6,224 bases of DNA from Deltaproteobacteria bacterium. GTDB taxonomy: Bacteria; Myxococcota; Myxococcia; Myxococcales; Myxococcaceae. The stretch lies in NCBI GenBank assembly GCA_016875515.1, contig VGRA01000168.1, positions 1-6,224 on the forward strand, read 5' to 3'. A program made the translations under genes and the position numbers. A model generated the notes under the pieces. The model did not search any database. It saw only the letters and a list, made by a program, of their open reading frames with translations, and was not told the origin of the DNA. Below are positions 6,064 to 6,224 of the stretch, piece by piece; the first letter of the stretch is position 1; every line of letters starts with the position of its first letter.

Positions 6064-6224
6064 CGGGCGCCCGGGCTCGTGGGCATCCGGAAGCCGGCGC
6101 CGGACGGCAGGCCGGGTGAGCCGGGCGGCAACGCGGACGGGGTGGCCCCGGGCGAATGCCCCGGGCCCCCCGCGCTCGTGGGCAGCGGGCCGGAGGAGGG
6201 CCGCAGCGGCGCCGCGGACGCGGG
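6060..6224 (-). CDS. C-terminal tail of an upstream gene, Pro/Gly/Ser-rich; start outside window
   Basis: This minus-strand frame is open from the right edge to TGA at 6060-6062 and gives 54 residues. Of its 54 sense codons, 52 end in G or C, as expected for a real gene in such a genome. The product is mostly Pro (14), Gly (10), Ser (9) and Ala (8), so it is probably a disordered tail; it ends MPTSPGAR. The body of the protein is out of view and its function cannot be read. From memory, DUF4912 proteins are often encoded next to GH57 genes in myxobacteria, so that is one guess. Its four-base overlap with the GH57 start suggests it is an earlier gene of the same operon. All frames are open in this GC-rich stretch, so the call rests on codon use and the neat overlap. 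Confidence 0.65.
   Translation of the reverse strand, partial: PASAAPLRPSSGPLPTSAGGPGHSPGATPSALPPGSPGLPSGAGFRMPTSPGAR
6144..6167. repeat. Strong GC inverted repeat with 4-base loop
   Basis: The left arm GGCCCCGGGC (6144-6153) and right arm GCCCCGGGCC (6158-6167) flank a GAAT loop. They pair over ten positions with nine G-C pairs and a single central mismatch. It lies in the tail of the upstream gene, about 80 bases before the GH57 start on the minus strand. No T-run follows on either strand, so it is not an intrinsic terminator. It may be a chance product of GC-rich codons or an mRNA structure before the GH57 start. Confidence 0.5.

Noticed and set aside
1..6224. tRNA, rRNA, CRISPR array, insertion sequence or attachment site
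   Set aside because: No tRNA-like fold, spaced direct repeats, transposase gene or terminal inverted repeats were seen, and nearly every base is covered by the four genes.

Overview
The window is very GC-rich DNA, with G or C at almost every third codon position. It is almost wholly coding, with no gene-free stretch over 300 bases. Base composition and gene types suggest a myxobacterium (Myxococcota, perhaps the Myxococcus/Corallococcus/Archangium group). The pointers are a large ZU5-like/Ig-like/propeller lipoprotein and a GH57 branching enzyme followed by a TPR protein. This assignment is inferred from gene content and style; no marker gene is present.

Left part (2-2488, + strand): one large surface or periplasmic protein whose start lies left of the window. 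Its first visible codons read Leu-Gly-Cys, which looks like the end of a lipoprotein signal peptide. A ZU5-like domain, a bacterial Ig-like domain and a long array of degenerate beta-propeller-type repeats follow. No enzyme motif is visible.

Right part (2498-6224, - strand): three tightly packed genes read right to left. They are the Pro/Gly/Ser-rich C-terminal tail of an upstream gene (6060-6224, partial), a GH57 1,4-alpha-glucan branching enzyme (4471-6063), and a 658-residue protein with TPRs, a coiled coil and an alpha-helical C-terminal domain (2498-4474). Both junctions are four-base GTGA stop/start overlaps, so this looks like one translationally coupled operon. It converges on the lipoprotein gene with only 9 bp between the two stop codons.

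The branching enzyme points to glycogen or storage alpha-glucan metabolism and retains its expected catalytic residues. The most interesting point is the C-terminal domain of the TPR protein. It carries an R-D-x3-H motif (R615 to H620) in a helical context near the C-terminus, as in HEPN-superfamily proteins, many of which are RNases. A TPR/coiled-coil/HEPN-like protein coupled to a glycogen branching enzyme would be an unusual pairing. It is a hypothesis from motif reading only.
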